A stretch of DNA of 64,000 nt. Source: Anaeramoeba flamelloides. Taxonomy: Eukaryota; Metamonada; Anaeramoebidae. Location: contig JANTQA010000063.1 in NCBI GenBank assembly GCA_027625915.1, forward strand, positions 2,666,001 through 2,730,000, read 5' to 3'. Every line of letters starts with the position of its first letter. The first letter of the stretch is position 1. This document shows positions 1 through 10,402 of this stretch, in pieces. The position numbers and the translations under genes were made by a program. The notes under the pieces were generated by a model. It searched no databases. It saw only the letters and a program-made list of their open reading frames with translations, and was not told where the DNA came from.

Positions 1-535
1 TTTTATCAATATAATCTCAATTTTTTTATTGTTAAACATTACTAAAAAAAAAAAATATCAAATAATTTTTTTAAAAAAATTTTTAGAGAATCTACGATCA
101 CACGTCACTAAAATAAAATGTTCTTATCTCATCTCTCTCAAATTTTTATCATGTCTTATTGTGTAGCTACTCCCTTAAAGAATTTAATAATTATATCTAT
201 TTTTTTTTTTTTTGAAATCAAAAACTACATATATTTTTAAAATAAAACAAAAAAGTTTAACTATTATTTTTATTAACACTTGAGTTAATTCTTGATAATT
301 TTGTTAGGAATTTTTTGTTTTAAGTTGGATAGTATTATTTTTGAAAAAAAAATAAAGATTTTGATAAAATTTTTAAATTTCAATATCTTTCAAATTAAAT
401 TTCAACACTAGAATAAATATCAAAAAATATTATTAAATGTGTTGAATATTGATAAAATTTGTATTAAATTTTTTTAAAAGAAAAACAATTTTTTAAAGAT
501 AAATTATAAAAGTTTTCGAATTTTAAATAATCCCA
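1..535. other. AT-rich intergenic, no gene seen
   Basis: The stretch is made of A/T homopolymers and short palindromes. No open frame with coding character, splice pattern or RNA gene is recognisable. Confidence 0.6.
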
Positions 536-1124
536 TTTTAATATGTCCTTAATAAAAAAAACACTATTTGTTTCTGATTAATATTTTTCGAAATATAGCT
601 TATAACTTAATTCAATTAACTCCTGGGATAATTTTTTTTTAGACTAAAAAAACTCCCAACTTTTGAATATCGAAAATATTTTTTTGAAATTACTTGGCAC
701 TTTTTTATTTTTTTTTTGATGAATTGGGGTTGAGAAAATTTTGAAATCAAAGAATAAGTTAATATATTAAATTAGAATGCTTTTGCAGAGAATTTATCTT
801 TATTAAATAACTTTTTTTTTTAAATTTTAATATTTAAAAATAATAAGAATATTTGAAGACCAAATTATTCCCTTTTGTGAAAATAAAATACCCATAATTT
901 AGAATTTTGTTTAGTAAATGAGTTAAAATAAGATATTGTATCTAAAAATATACATAATTTCAAGTTTGAATTCAATGATTTTGGCAAAAAATGTTTTCAA
1001 GAAAAAGTTAAATTCAAACTTTATTTATTTTAATTTTATCATTTTGTTTTTTTAATTTTTTTAATGGGGGGTATTTTATCAGTTTTCAATTTTTAGTGTT
1101 TTTTGGGTTGTGGGGACATATTAA
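536..1124 (+). mobile_element. 590-bp TIR element (MITE-like), copy A
   Basis: The unit starts with TTTTAATATGTCC and ends with GGGGACATATTAAA, so it carries its own terminal inverted repeats of about 12 bp. Almost its whole length is repeated in inverted orientation at about 2426-3013, with scattered substitutions and small indels. No protein is encoded. It reads as a non-autonomous DNA element. No convincing target-site duplication is visible in this AT-rich context. Confidence 0.6.
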
Positions 1125-1591
1125 ACAATTTTTAAATATTCTTGACATTTCCAAGCATAATATTTAATATGAAATTTACTCTAAATTAATCTAGAGCCAG
1201 TTTTAATAAATTATAATTTGTTATTTCTAAATGAATATTTCATTATCTTTTTAGAAAATTCTAAATTTTCTGCTAAATATTTACATCAAGGATTTTATTT
1301 TTTTTGGGTTTATATATTCTTTGATGAATTAAAATTTTTTCTGACTCAAATTTTTATTTTTTTTTGTCATATATTTGAGAATGGGTATTTTTTTTTCAAA
1401 ATTCCGTTACTTTTGTTCTACAAATATCAATTTATTATAATATTTTTGATTCAAATTACAAATAATTCATAAAATAATTCACTAATGAATATACTTACCA
1501 AAACATTTCTAATTTTAAATCATTATCGGGGTATTTTTATCAAAGATGAAATCGATTTATTAAATTTCCGTTTACCTTTTTATAAAGATTT

Positions 1592-1639
<48 letters not shown>

Positions 1640-2425
1640 CTTTATCTAACTTAGTTCCTAAATATTTTATTCCAATAAATAGTTTTATTTTAGACTTTTA
1701 TCAATATTTGATTTCATTTCAAATTCTTAGATAATTTTATAAGTTATGATTAATTTTTTGTCAATTTCTGAGATTATTCGTTCAATAGAAAAAATCAAAT
1801 GATTGAATATCATTTGAAAATCTTTAATAAGATCTTTAATTATTTATGTTAAAAGACGAATGATAAATTCTAATACCAAAGTAGGGGTATACTTTAAAAA
1901 AGAATAATCAGAAATATATCAATAAAATAATTTTGGAGGTAAATTTTAATTTTTATCTTTTATGCTATTTAATCAAGGGTATATTGTACTAATATTTTAC
2001 TAATTATATGACAAAAGGTTATGATAACAATAAAAAATTCGTTGTTTTTTAATAAACCTTTGATTTTTTTCTTTTCAAAATAATAAATTTAAGAGAACTC
2101 ATTTATAATTTTTTTTTAAAAAAAAAAAGAAATTGGGTCTTTATTAGGAATCTAAAGATCAATTTCAAGTTATTTCGATCATATTTAAAATGTAATATGA
2201 TAAAATACTCACTAAAGTATTATTGTTATTATTGATGGATGATTAAAAGGAATACATTTATCTCTGGCTTAATAAAGTAAATAAAAAATTTTTTTCTTTA
2301 ATAAAAATGATTTTTTTTCCAGTTGAATTGTAAATATAATTTTTAAACAACAAGATTTGGGTCATAATTTTTTCAAAAGATAAAATCATCATCATTATTT
2401 TTTAAGGTGGTAAATTTGTATAATT
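1125..2425. other. Spacer between two inverted element copies
   Basis: The 1.3 kb between the inverted copies has no inverted partner of its own and no convincing gene. A plus-strand open frame of 84 codons at 1218-1472 is Phe/Ile-rich and looks like chance reading of T-runs. Confidence 0.5.
1595..1636. repeat. (TA)n microsatellite
   Basis: About 21 uninterrupted TA units lie in the spacer between the two inverted element copies. Confidence 0.95.
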
Positions 2426-3013
2426 GTATTATATGTCCCTACGACCCAAAAAAACACTAAAAATGAAAAACTTATCAAATACTTTCCATTAATACAATTA
2501 AAAAAACAAAATGATAAAATAAAAATAAATAAATTTTCAATTTAGCTTTTTCTTGAAAACATTTTTTGCCAAAATTATTGAATTCAAACTTGAAATTGTG
2601 TATATTTTTAGATACACTATCTTGTTTTAACTCATTTACAAAAACAAATTCTAAATTATGGGAATTTTCTTTTCACAAAAGGGAATAATTTGGTCTTCAA
2701 ATATTTTTTTTTTAGTTTTAAATGGTAAAATAAAAAAAAAGACAAACTAAAAGGATAAACTCTCTGGAAAAGCATTCTAATTTAATATATTAACTTATTC
2801 TTTGATTTCAAAATTTTCTCAACCCCAATTTTTCAAAAAAAATAAAAAAGAGCACACTAATTCTAAAAAAATATTTTCGATATTCAAAAGTTGAGAGTGT
2901 TTTTATTCTAAAAAAATTATCCCAGTGGTTAATTGAATTAAGTTATGTTCTTAATTTCGAAAAATATTAATCATAAAAAAATAGTGCTTAATTTTATTAA
3001 GGACATATTAAAA
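2426..3013 (-). mobile_element. 590-bp TIR element (MITE-like), copy B, inverted
   Basis: This is the reverse-complement partner of 536-1124. It begins around ATTATATGTCCC and ends with GGACATATTAAAA. Long shared blocks include the segment covering TTATTCTTTGATTTCAAAA and the one covering GGGAATAATTTGGTCTTCAA. Copies A and B can be read as two separate insertions in opposite orientation, or as the long arms of one 2.48-kb foldback element. Confidence 0.6.
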
Positions 3014-4083
3014 TCTTTTAGTAATTAATTTATTTGTTATTTTGGTAAATTATCAATTGTCTATTTTTTAGATTTTCTATTTTTTCCAAATTCTTTTTTT
3101 TTTTAAGTTGTTTGGGTTTCCTGTCCTTTTTATCACAGTGCTTTTAGAGGGGGATAAAAAGCATTATATGAAATGGTAAAGTTATTCTCAATTAGATCTT
3201 ATTTAAACAAGAACTTATTCTGATTAGATCTAAAGTTAATTGAAGCAAAACAAAAACTAGACTTAACTAAATCGATTGATTCCAACTGAACATATTTGAA
3301 ATTAGAAAGTGAACAGAACATGGCTTCTGTAAACTCAGTTACTTTAATACTTGGTCAGGGTGAAAGGATGTGAGTTGATGTTTGAGCTGGGATTTTGCTA
3401 AAAAAAAGATTTGGGAAACTCTCAGAAAAAAAATAATAATAAAAAATATTAGAATAAAAAAATAAAAAAATCAGCAAAAGAACAAAAAGAGAATTTTGAA
3501 CACATTTTCTTATTCTTAAATACCAGAAAAGTATAGAAATGCCCTATCTTAAAAAGTTCTTATTTAAAACTTAATGAAGTAACATATTTGGTTTGAACGA
3601 TTGTTAGACAAATATTATTGACCCCTTTCTTTATTAAAATAAATTCTGGTGATGACTCATAAATATCCGATATAGAAGTAAACAATTAAAAACCTATTTA
3701 ACACTTGGGATCAAAAAAAAAAGTTTTATTTTAATTTTGTTGTTTTTACTTTATTTTTTTATATTTCAAAAATATTTTTAATATCTTTTTTTTTTAGCTT
3801 TGAGTTTTTTTTTTCAAAATACAATTTTTAACATTCATTTTCTAAAAAGAAAAGCAATATTATGAGTTATAGCCTTGTTTGGAAACAAATCTCAAAATAA
3901 ATCAAAAGTTTCAGGAAAGTGCTGTCAAGTGCCTTCAAGTGCCTAGCTTTTCCAAAATTCAAAAGAATAGAGAACAATCTAAGATTTTACTCAATTCTTT
4001 AAAATTCTGGATAAGTTAACGGAGGTTTTTTTTAATTTGAGAAATAAAAAGAAAATTGTTTGGGTAAATTTGAGATTATTAAC
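3014..4083. other. Intergenic between element and actin pseudogene
   Basis: No gene is visible. The only structured part is a short 10-bp-period repeat followed by an imperfect hairpin at 3918-4015, listed separately. Confidence 0.5.
3918..4015. repeat. Decamer repeat plus hairpin element
   Basis: About three 10-bp units (GTGCTGTCAA, GTGCCTTCAA, GTGCCTAGCT) run directly into an imperfect inverted repeat with arms near TTTTCCAAAATTCAAAAGAAT and CAATTCTTTAAAATTCTGG. The hairpin is the same family as those at 6193-6266 and 33985-34048. Confidence 0.55.
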
Positions 4084-5233
4084 TTAGAAACATTTTCTGT
4101 GGACGATCAGTGGTCCATCTTCTTCATACGCTCCATCTGTGATTGACATTAATGGGAAAGATGAAAGTGAACCAATTATCGATCCTCCAAGCCAAGCAGC
4201 GTCGTTAGTCTTGTACGGACCAAATACACACATTTTCATCACGTTATTACCAAGAGATCTAATTTCTTTTAGTACTCTTTTGCGAAACCCAGAGAACATT
4301 GAAGGACCACCAGCTAACAATACACATTTGTATAAATATTGTCTGATATCAAAATCACATTGCATTATTGAGGAAACAATTCCTTATGTGATACCCTCTT
4401 GTTTGGACCTAATGAGGGATGGTTGGAAGAGAGGCTCTAAGCATCTGAATCTTTCGTTGCCCAGAGCGACAACTTGTCCAGTAGGAAGTTCGTAATTCTT
4501 CAATAGAGGATGATTTTTTTGTAGTGATCATTTCTTTGTCAAAGTCAAGAGCAACATAGCCCAAGCTTTCTTTGATATCTCTGACAATTTGCCGATCAGC
4601 AAAGCTGGTGGTGAAATTGTTCCCTCTTTTGTTAAGCATTTTTATTAGGTAATCAGTTAAGTCCCTTCCACCAACGTCAATTTTTTTGATTGCTTTTTTA
4701 TTCCTAATAATATGATACTCATAAACAGGAACAAGAAAAGTACAATCGTATCCACAATCAATTATCAAGCCTGTCTTTCCTCCCAATCCAATTTGAGAAA
4801 GTACAGAGATGTTTGACAGATACATAGCTGGTGTGTTGAATGTTTCAAACATGATTTCACAAATTTTCTCTCGGTCTTTCTTGGGGTTTAAAGGTGATTC
4901 GCTTAGAATTATGGGCTGATCTTATGGATTTGTCTTTAATTCTTTCTCAAAGATATGGCTCCAAATTAACTCCATCATTTCCCAATTCACAATACAGCGT
5001 TTCTCAAGAGGAGAGCTTATATTTAACCTTGCAATATTCTTTTTGGTGTCATCCCCTATGTAATAAATTTTTAGTCCTTGTTTTTTTATTTCCTCTTCCA
5101 AATCTGCATTTTTTAGGCTGCCAAAAAGTGTTGGGAAAACAACTTTTGGTTTGTCGTCACCAACAAATCCAGCTTTACACATATACGATCCACAATCAAT
5201 AACTATAGGTTTAATTTCATCATACTCATCCAT
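4084..5233 (-). pseudogene. Degenerate actin gene
   Basis: Read on the minus strand, this is a full-length actin homologue of about 380 codons. It has the phosphate-1 region IDCGSYMCKAGFVGDDKP, the subdomain-1 block REKICEIMFETFNTPAMY, the phosphate-2 region TGLIIDCGYDCTFLVPVYE, GRDLTDYLIKML, then [18 protein letters not shown], and the conserved C-terminus GPLIVHRKCF. The reading frame is broken three times: a TAA at 4922-4924 at the position of actin's PEEHP glutamate, a one-base shift near 4497-4505, and a TAA at 4384-4386. No GT-AG intron removes these. The sequence between actin landmarks is divergent, so it was probably already a fast-evolving actin paralogue before decay. Sequencing error could explain the shift but hardly two clean stops. 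Actin membership is certain; pseudogene status is likely. Confidence 0.85.
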
Positions 5234-8200
5234 ATTTTTAACTAATAAATCTTGAAATAAATGAAAAATAATAAACAGTATTTTGTTTAAAAAGAGAACT
5301 TGTCAAAAAGAAAAGCATCAAATGAAACAAGTCTTTGAATTCTTTTGAATATTTAAAGTTTCTCAAATTTCAAATAAATTACTGTTGCTGAAATAATCTG
5401 TTCAGAATTGGTAAAAATGGATTTTAAATAAAACCCGATCTACTTTTTTCTTTCAAGCCTATCCATCAAATGATCAACGAAACCGACAATAAATTTAAAA
5501 GTAAATACCATATTATTGGGTACTTAAAGTTCGACTCTTAAAAAAAAAATTGAAAAGGGAAGGATCAAAAGGAAAAATTATTCTCAAAAAATCGAGTTTA
5601 TATTTCAATTTTTGAGAATTAAAATCTAAAAAATTCGAAAAAATTAAGAAAAAATAAAATTCAAAATAATTAAGAAAAATTTTAAACTTTATTTGTAATA
5701 TAAAAATATCATGATTTTACCCTCAAATATCTATTATTGGATAGATTTATGGTTGTGTATTTAAGGAGATGTTGCACCAGAACAAGAAAAAAAAAAAAAA
5801 TCACGGTTTTTATTTGAAACATCACTAATATGAAAAAATAAAATTGAAAAAAAAAAGTTAGACAAAAATACACCATTCCTTAACATTTCATCCTTGTTAA
5901 TAGAATTTATTCATAATATTTTCAAAATTACATAACTTCAAATTTATGGAGCTATTGTATTTATTGTTATTAATAGTACCACGATTATTATAAGTTTATA
6001 TTAAATAAAAAAAGGTCTGTTTTAATGTAAAAAAGTCCAAGTGGGTGTGGCTATGAATTATCTTTAAATTCTAATTTTAGATATTTTTTAGAATAGATAG
6101 TAACTAATAGTTTTGAAAACACCCCACTCATCTAAAAAAAAAACCAAATACAGAACAAAAAAAATCAATTTGTGATAAATAGTACTTGTCCTAGGCTTTC
6201 CAGATTCTAAAAGAATTAAAGAAAAATCAAAGATTTTACTCAATTCTTTTAAATTCTGGAAAGCCTAACTTGATTTTTTTTTAATTTTTATAAATAAAAA
6301 AAAATTTGGAAATTTTTTGTTCTCTCTAAAAATTCCAAAAAATCTAAAAAAAAATCAAAAAAAATATTTTTTCCAATTTAAAAGAACAAATAAATGTTTA
6401 ATAATTAAAATAATTGATTCTATATTTGAAAAATATTTCATGGTATTAAAAATACTTTTTGGATATAATTAAATGAAATCAGAATATTGAAGAAAAATTT
6501 TTTCAAATTTTTTACTATTAAATTGAAAAAAAATAGAATTGGAAAATTGTATTTTTCAACTTAAATTGTAAAATATCTTTAAAAAAAATTTATGAACATA
6601 GGTCTTTTATTAAAAAATTGTTTATTAAAATTGAATTTTTAAAAAATTATAAAATTAAAAAAGGTTTAATTTTTCTTTTGAAAATATTTTTTCAGTATTG
6701 TGATGGGATTTATCCTCTGACTATGTATAATAATACGAACCGTAATTGAATTTTATAAGTCCTATTCAAAAAAGGCCTTTCATTTTTAAATATTAATTCC
6801 TCCAAATTTCTTAAAATTAACTTTAAAAAGTTAATTTCGACATAAAAGAAAAATTTTTTTTTGATCATACTCTTTTTCGTTAATAGGGGTGAAAATTTAT
6901 AAAGCTATTTCCAAGAAAGTGGGCAAATTTATTTTAAATATATATTAATGTAACCAATTCTTCAAAAAAGGATTTTAATATATAAAATCATTAAAAACCA
7001 TTTATAGATTCTTGGTTATAATTCAATTTGTTTCTTAGTATTGTATTGCAGAAATAAAATTTATTAAATTTTCTGATCTTGATTTTATCTGATATTTTTT
7101 TACAGTGAAAATTGGTGTTTATTATTTTCTTTTTGATTAAAAAATATTTTCATAACTTGTATAATCTCACAAAATTTACAATATAATTAAAAACATATAA
7201 CTGCATTTTCTTGTTTAAAAAACATTTGTTCCCTTTCCACATTTCCAGTTTTTTATTGAAATTGGTCGTACATTGTTTAAATCAAAAAAAGTGCTATTTT
7301 TTTCTATTTTTTGGGAATATTTCAACTTGTATATTTTGAATTAAATACATAAGTGGTTGGTTCAATTGGTATAAATATTAAACTTAATTAGGTATACTCG
7401 ATTAATGATTACCATCACTAAAAAAGATTATTTTTTATGAAATGTAAAAAAAAATGCCCTACTTTTTTGGAAATACCTTGGATCTTTTTTTAAAAGTTAA
7501 ATTAAGAACAAATATATGTAAAAAAAGTTTATTTCCAACATCTTATAAAAAAAATTATGGGGTTTTGTTTGTAAAATAGAGGTGGTGAGTATAAATTGTT
7601 AAAGAGATATTTTGGGATTTATTGGTGCTGAAATTTCTTCCAAAATAAAAATAAAATAAAAAAAATTACTTGTTTCCAAAATAAAAAAAATATTCTATAT
7701 CCATTAACAAAAAAGTCTCTAATAAACCTAGAAGAGAAATTAAAATCATGATAAAAAGAGTTAAAATAAAAAAAAGAAACAAAAAATTGTTTTTTCTAAT
7801 TTATAATATTCAATACAAATTTGTTATTGAGTGAATCAAATGGAAGACTATCAAAACAATATTTGTTGTAAAACAGAACATCATACTTATTGAACAATCC
7901 AACAAAGTGTATGAAATATCTTTTTAAAATTGTCAACAATAATAACAAGAACTTCTTGGACTATTGTGAATAGAGTTCTTTTTCATTTTAAAATTTTTTT
8001 CTGTGTATAGATCTTGATTCAATTTCGAATTCAAACAAAAAATTACCATTTCTGATTTTTTCCTTAAGTATCTTTCTTCCTGGTATTTTGTCTTTAGAAT
8101 TAACATTGATAAAGAAATACCACAAATACTTCAATTTGTCTTGGTTTATTTAGGTGGTTATTCTTTTACTGATTAATTCAAAGAAATATTTCTGAAACTT

Positions 8201-10088
8201 TTAAATTCATTTTCAATTTTACTAATTTATTTACACAGGCTTTGAATTAACCCATTATAAAGGTTTAAATATGAAGAGACTTTGTAAAATTGACTTAAAT
8301 TTCAAAAGATTCTTTCCTTTAAGTAATTTTAATATTGAGTTTATTGAGATTAAAAAATGGAAATTTAACTAAAAAGTAAATAAAATAAATTTGAATTTAT
8401 TAGTATTAATTGATCTTATTTTTCATTTTCAGGTTCGATTAAGCCTTCCCATTAAAAATGATGTTCACATTTTTTTCCTAAATGGTTAGAGAAAAGATTC
8501 ACATATACACAGGTACTTTTTGAGAAGGTTCCCAGATACATAACATTTTAATTTTTTTTTTTTTAAGCAACATTCTATACATTTATCTTTATTCCAATCC
8601 ACCCGATTATCTATTTTATTAATTTTGACAAGCTGTACCCCCTTAAAAAAGAAAAAAAAATATAACCTAACTAGACTACAGAGATAGCAAAATAAAATAT
8701 TCTTATCTTTGGTGGGTAGAGAATCGTCATTTCATTTGTTGATCCAAATTCAGACTGAGAAATTACAATAAGTGTTTAAAAATTTTTGCTTCCTTTTTCA
8801 TTTATAAACAGTTTTAAACTTTAAATAAATCATTTTATCGGTATAAATCTGAAGAAAATTGTAAAATTAGTTCTCTTTCAAGAGACTTTTTGTCAGTAAT
8901 TGTTTTAAAAGGAGAAGTTATAAGATTTAAAAAAGTGGATCTTATCTGGTGTATTACTAATTAATGTATAAAATTATGATTTAATTTTCCCATTATTATT
9001 TTTTGGGATTAAAGAATTTTTACCAATAGATTGAAGTAGGTATCGCTTGATGTGTTCGAACCTATCTTTATTTTTTGAACACTCTGCTTTATTTTGGGTC
9101 ACGAAGAATCTTAATGAAAGGAAAAGAATTAAATTACTGTTGTTAATTCGAATTTTCCAATTAAAAAAGAAAATTTATAGTTCACATTCCAAAATATTTT
9201 TCTGGTTTATTAGTTGAAGAAAATCTAAAGATCTTTACAACATCATTTAGTAATGGTATTTTTAGACAACAAATTAACCTTCCTTCTTTAACTCTAAAAC
9301 AAAATCTTTACTCAACTAATTTGATTGTAGCAGTAATAATTAATATTCATAGAGAAAATTGAAATAAAATTTTTCAGGTATTAATTGGAAAATAACAGTA
9401 TTTCTTTGTTTTTGAACTTTTTTTATAATTGGTGTATATTGAACAAATGAACGACCCTAATTGAAAGTCAGATTGACTACATTGAAAACCGATAATCAGT
9501 TAAAATTGTATCTAATCCAAATTTCAAATTTTAGAACCAAAATTATTTTGGAATTTAAAACAAGTATTTTTACCAATTTCTACAGAATGGAAAGGCGATT
9601 TGAGAAGGAAAATACAAAACACACAATAGCCTAACACTTTTATTGTGACTTAAATTGTGAAAAGTTTCAATTTATTTTCTCCTAAATGAGAAAATTTGAA
9701 ACAAAACTTCCTTATTAAAGTGCCTTTGCCAATGTCTGTAAAAAGAAAGCTATTTTCATGTTTTCTGAAAGACTTTTCTCAAAAAATTCAAGTAAGCAAA
9801 TGATGCGAAAAACTGAAAAATTCGATTTCGTGTATAAATAAAGTAATTATGTGGGAGAAATCCCATTTCAGGAATTTGGTGATTGACTTATTCTTTACCT
9901 TTCAAAGTTTCTGATAAATTAAAAAATTAATAAATAGTTACTCAATTAGATATAATAGTTTTTGGTGGTACCAAACAAGAAGTTGACTTCAATTTTGGAA
10001 AGATTTTGTAATTTGCCAAAAAATATTTCTTATTTTTTCAAAACTTTTCATATTTTCTTGTTTTTTTAATTTGTAAGATTTATTTTAA
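5234..10088. other. Gene-poor AT-rich intergenic
   Basis: No coding frame, splice-linked exon set or RNA gene is supported over this 4.9 kb. The only clear structure is the hairpin at 6193-6266. Slightly less AT-rich patches around 8440-8530 and 9560-9740 have no sustained open frame. Confidence 0.45.
6193..6266. repeat. Short hairpin element
   Basis: A near-perfect inverted repeat with arms AGGCTTTCCAGATTCT/AAAAGAATT and AATTCTTTTAAATTCTGGAAAGCCT encloses a loop of about 25 nt containing AATCAAAGATTTTACTC. It is the best-preserved copy of a hairpin family also seen at 3942-4015 and 33985-34048. A single GTACTTGTCC unit sits just upstream. Confidence 0.75.
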
Positions 10089-10402
10089 ATGAGTGTGACC
10101 AACTTATCCAAAGAAGAACTTGGATCAAACGAATCATCAGATAAAACAATACAATCGTAAGTTTTTTCTCTTTACAAGATAATTGTATCCGAAACAACGT
10201 ATTTTTACAAAAGTTTTTTTTTATCTTTTTTCTTATCATTTTTAATAACATTGCTTTCTATTTCTTCTCTTTCCCTTTCTTTTGATTTAGAATAATAAAA
10301 TTTTCAACAACTGTCGAAGATCCACTTGTTCCAGATTTTGACAACTCAAGTGGAAGATGGAAAAAACCAGAGGATCTTGATAGTTGCTGTACTATTCTCT
10401 AA
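10089..10402 (+). CDS. G-protein gamma subunit-like protein (two exons)
   Basis: Exons at 10089-10156 and 10291-10402 are joined by a 134-nt intron (GTAAGT...TTTAG), giving a 59-residue protein. The second half reads VEDPLVPDFDNSSGRWKKPE and ends SCCTIL. The acidic-D-P-L-x-P segment followed by an aromatic/basic stretch and a C-terminal CaaX box is the layout of heterotrimeric G-gamma subunits. CTIL ends in Leu, which favours geranylgeranylation, and the neighbouring Cys is a possible palmitoylation site. Such proteins bind G-beta as a coiled pair and anchor it to the plasma membrane. An in-frame TAA lies directly before the ATG. The N-terminal helix is shorter and less helical than in known G-gammas (usually about 70 residues), so an upstream alternative exon may be missing. 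A small CaaX protein of another family is the main alternative. Confidence 0.55.
10157..10290 (+). other. Intron of the G-gamma-like gene
   Basis: It has a canonical GTAAGT donor and a pyrimidine-rich run before TTTAG, and interrupts a codon after its second base. Removing it keeps one open frame through to the CCTIL stop. Confidence 0.6.

Noticed and set aside
1218-1472. 84-codon Phe/Ile-rich frame
   Set aside because: Chance open frame in T-rich DNA between element copies. It has no family resemblance or gene context.
4084-5233. TAA reassigned to glutamine, making the actin gene intact
   Set aside because: PMI, Vti1, G-gamma-like, BEACH, charged-protein and bZIP genes all terminate at TAA where their families end, and the BEACH gene has no in-frame TAA inside domains. 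A one-base shift would also remain.
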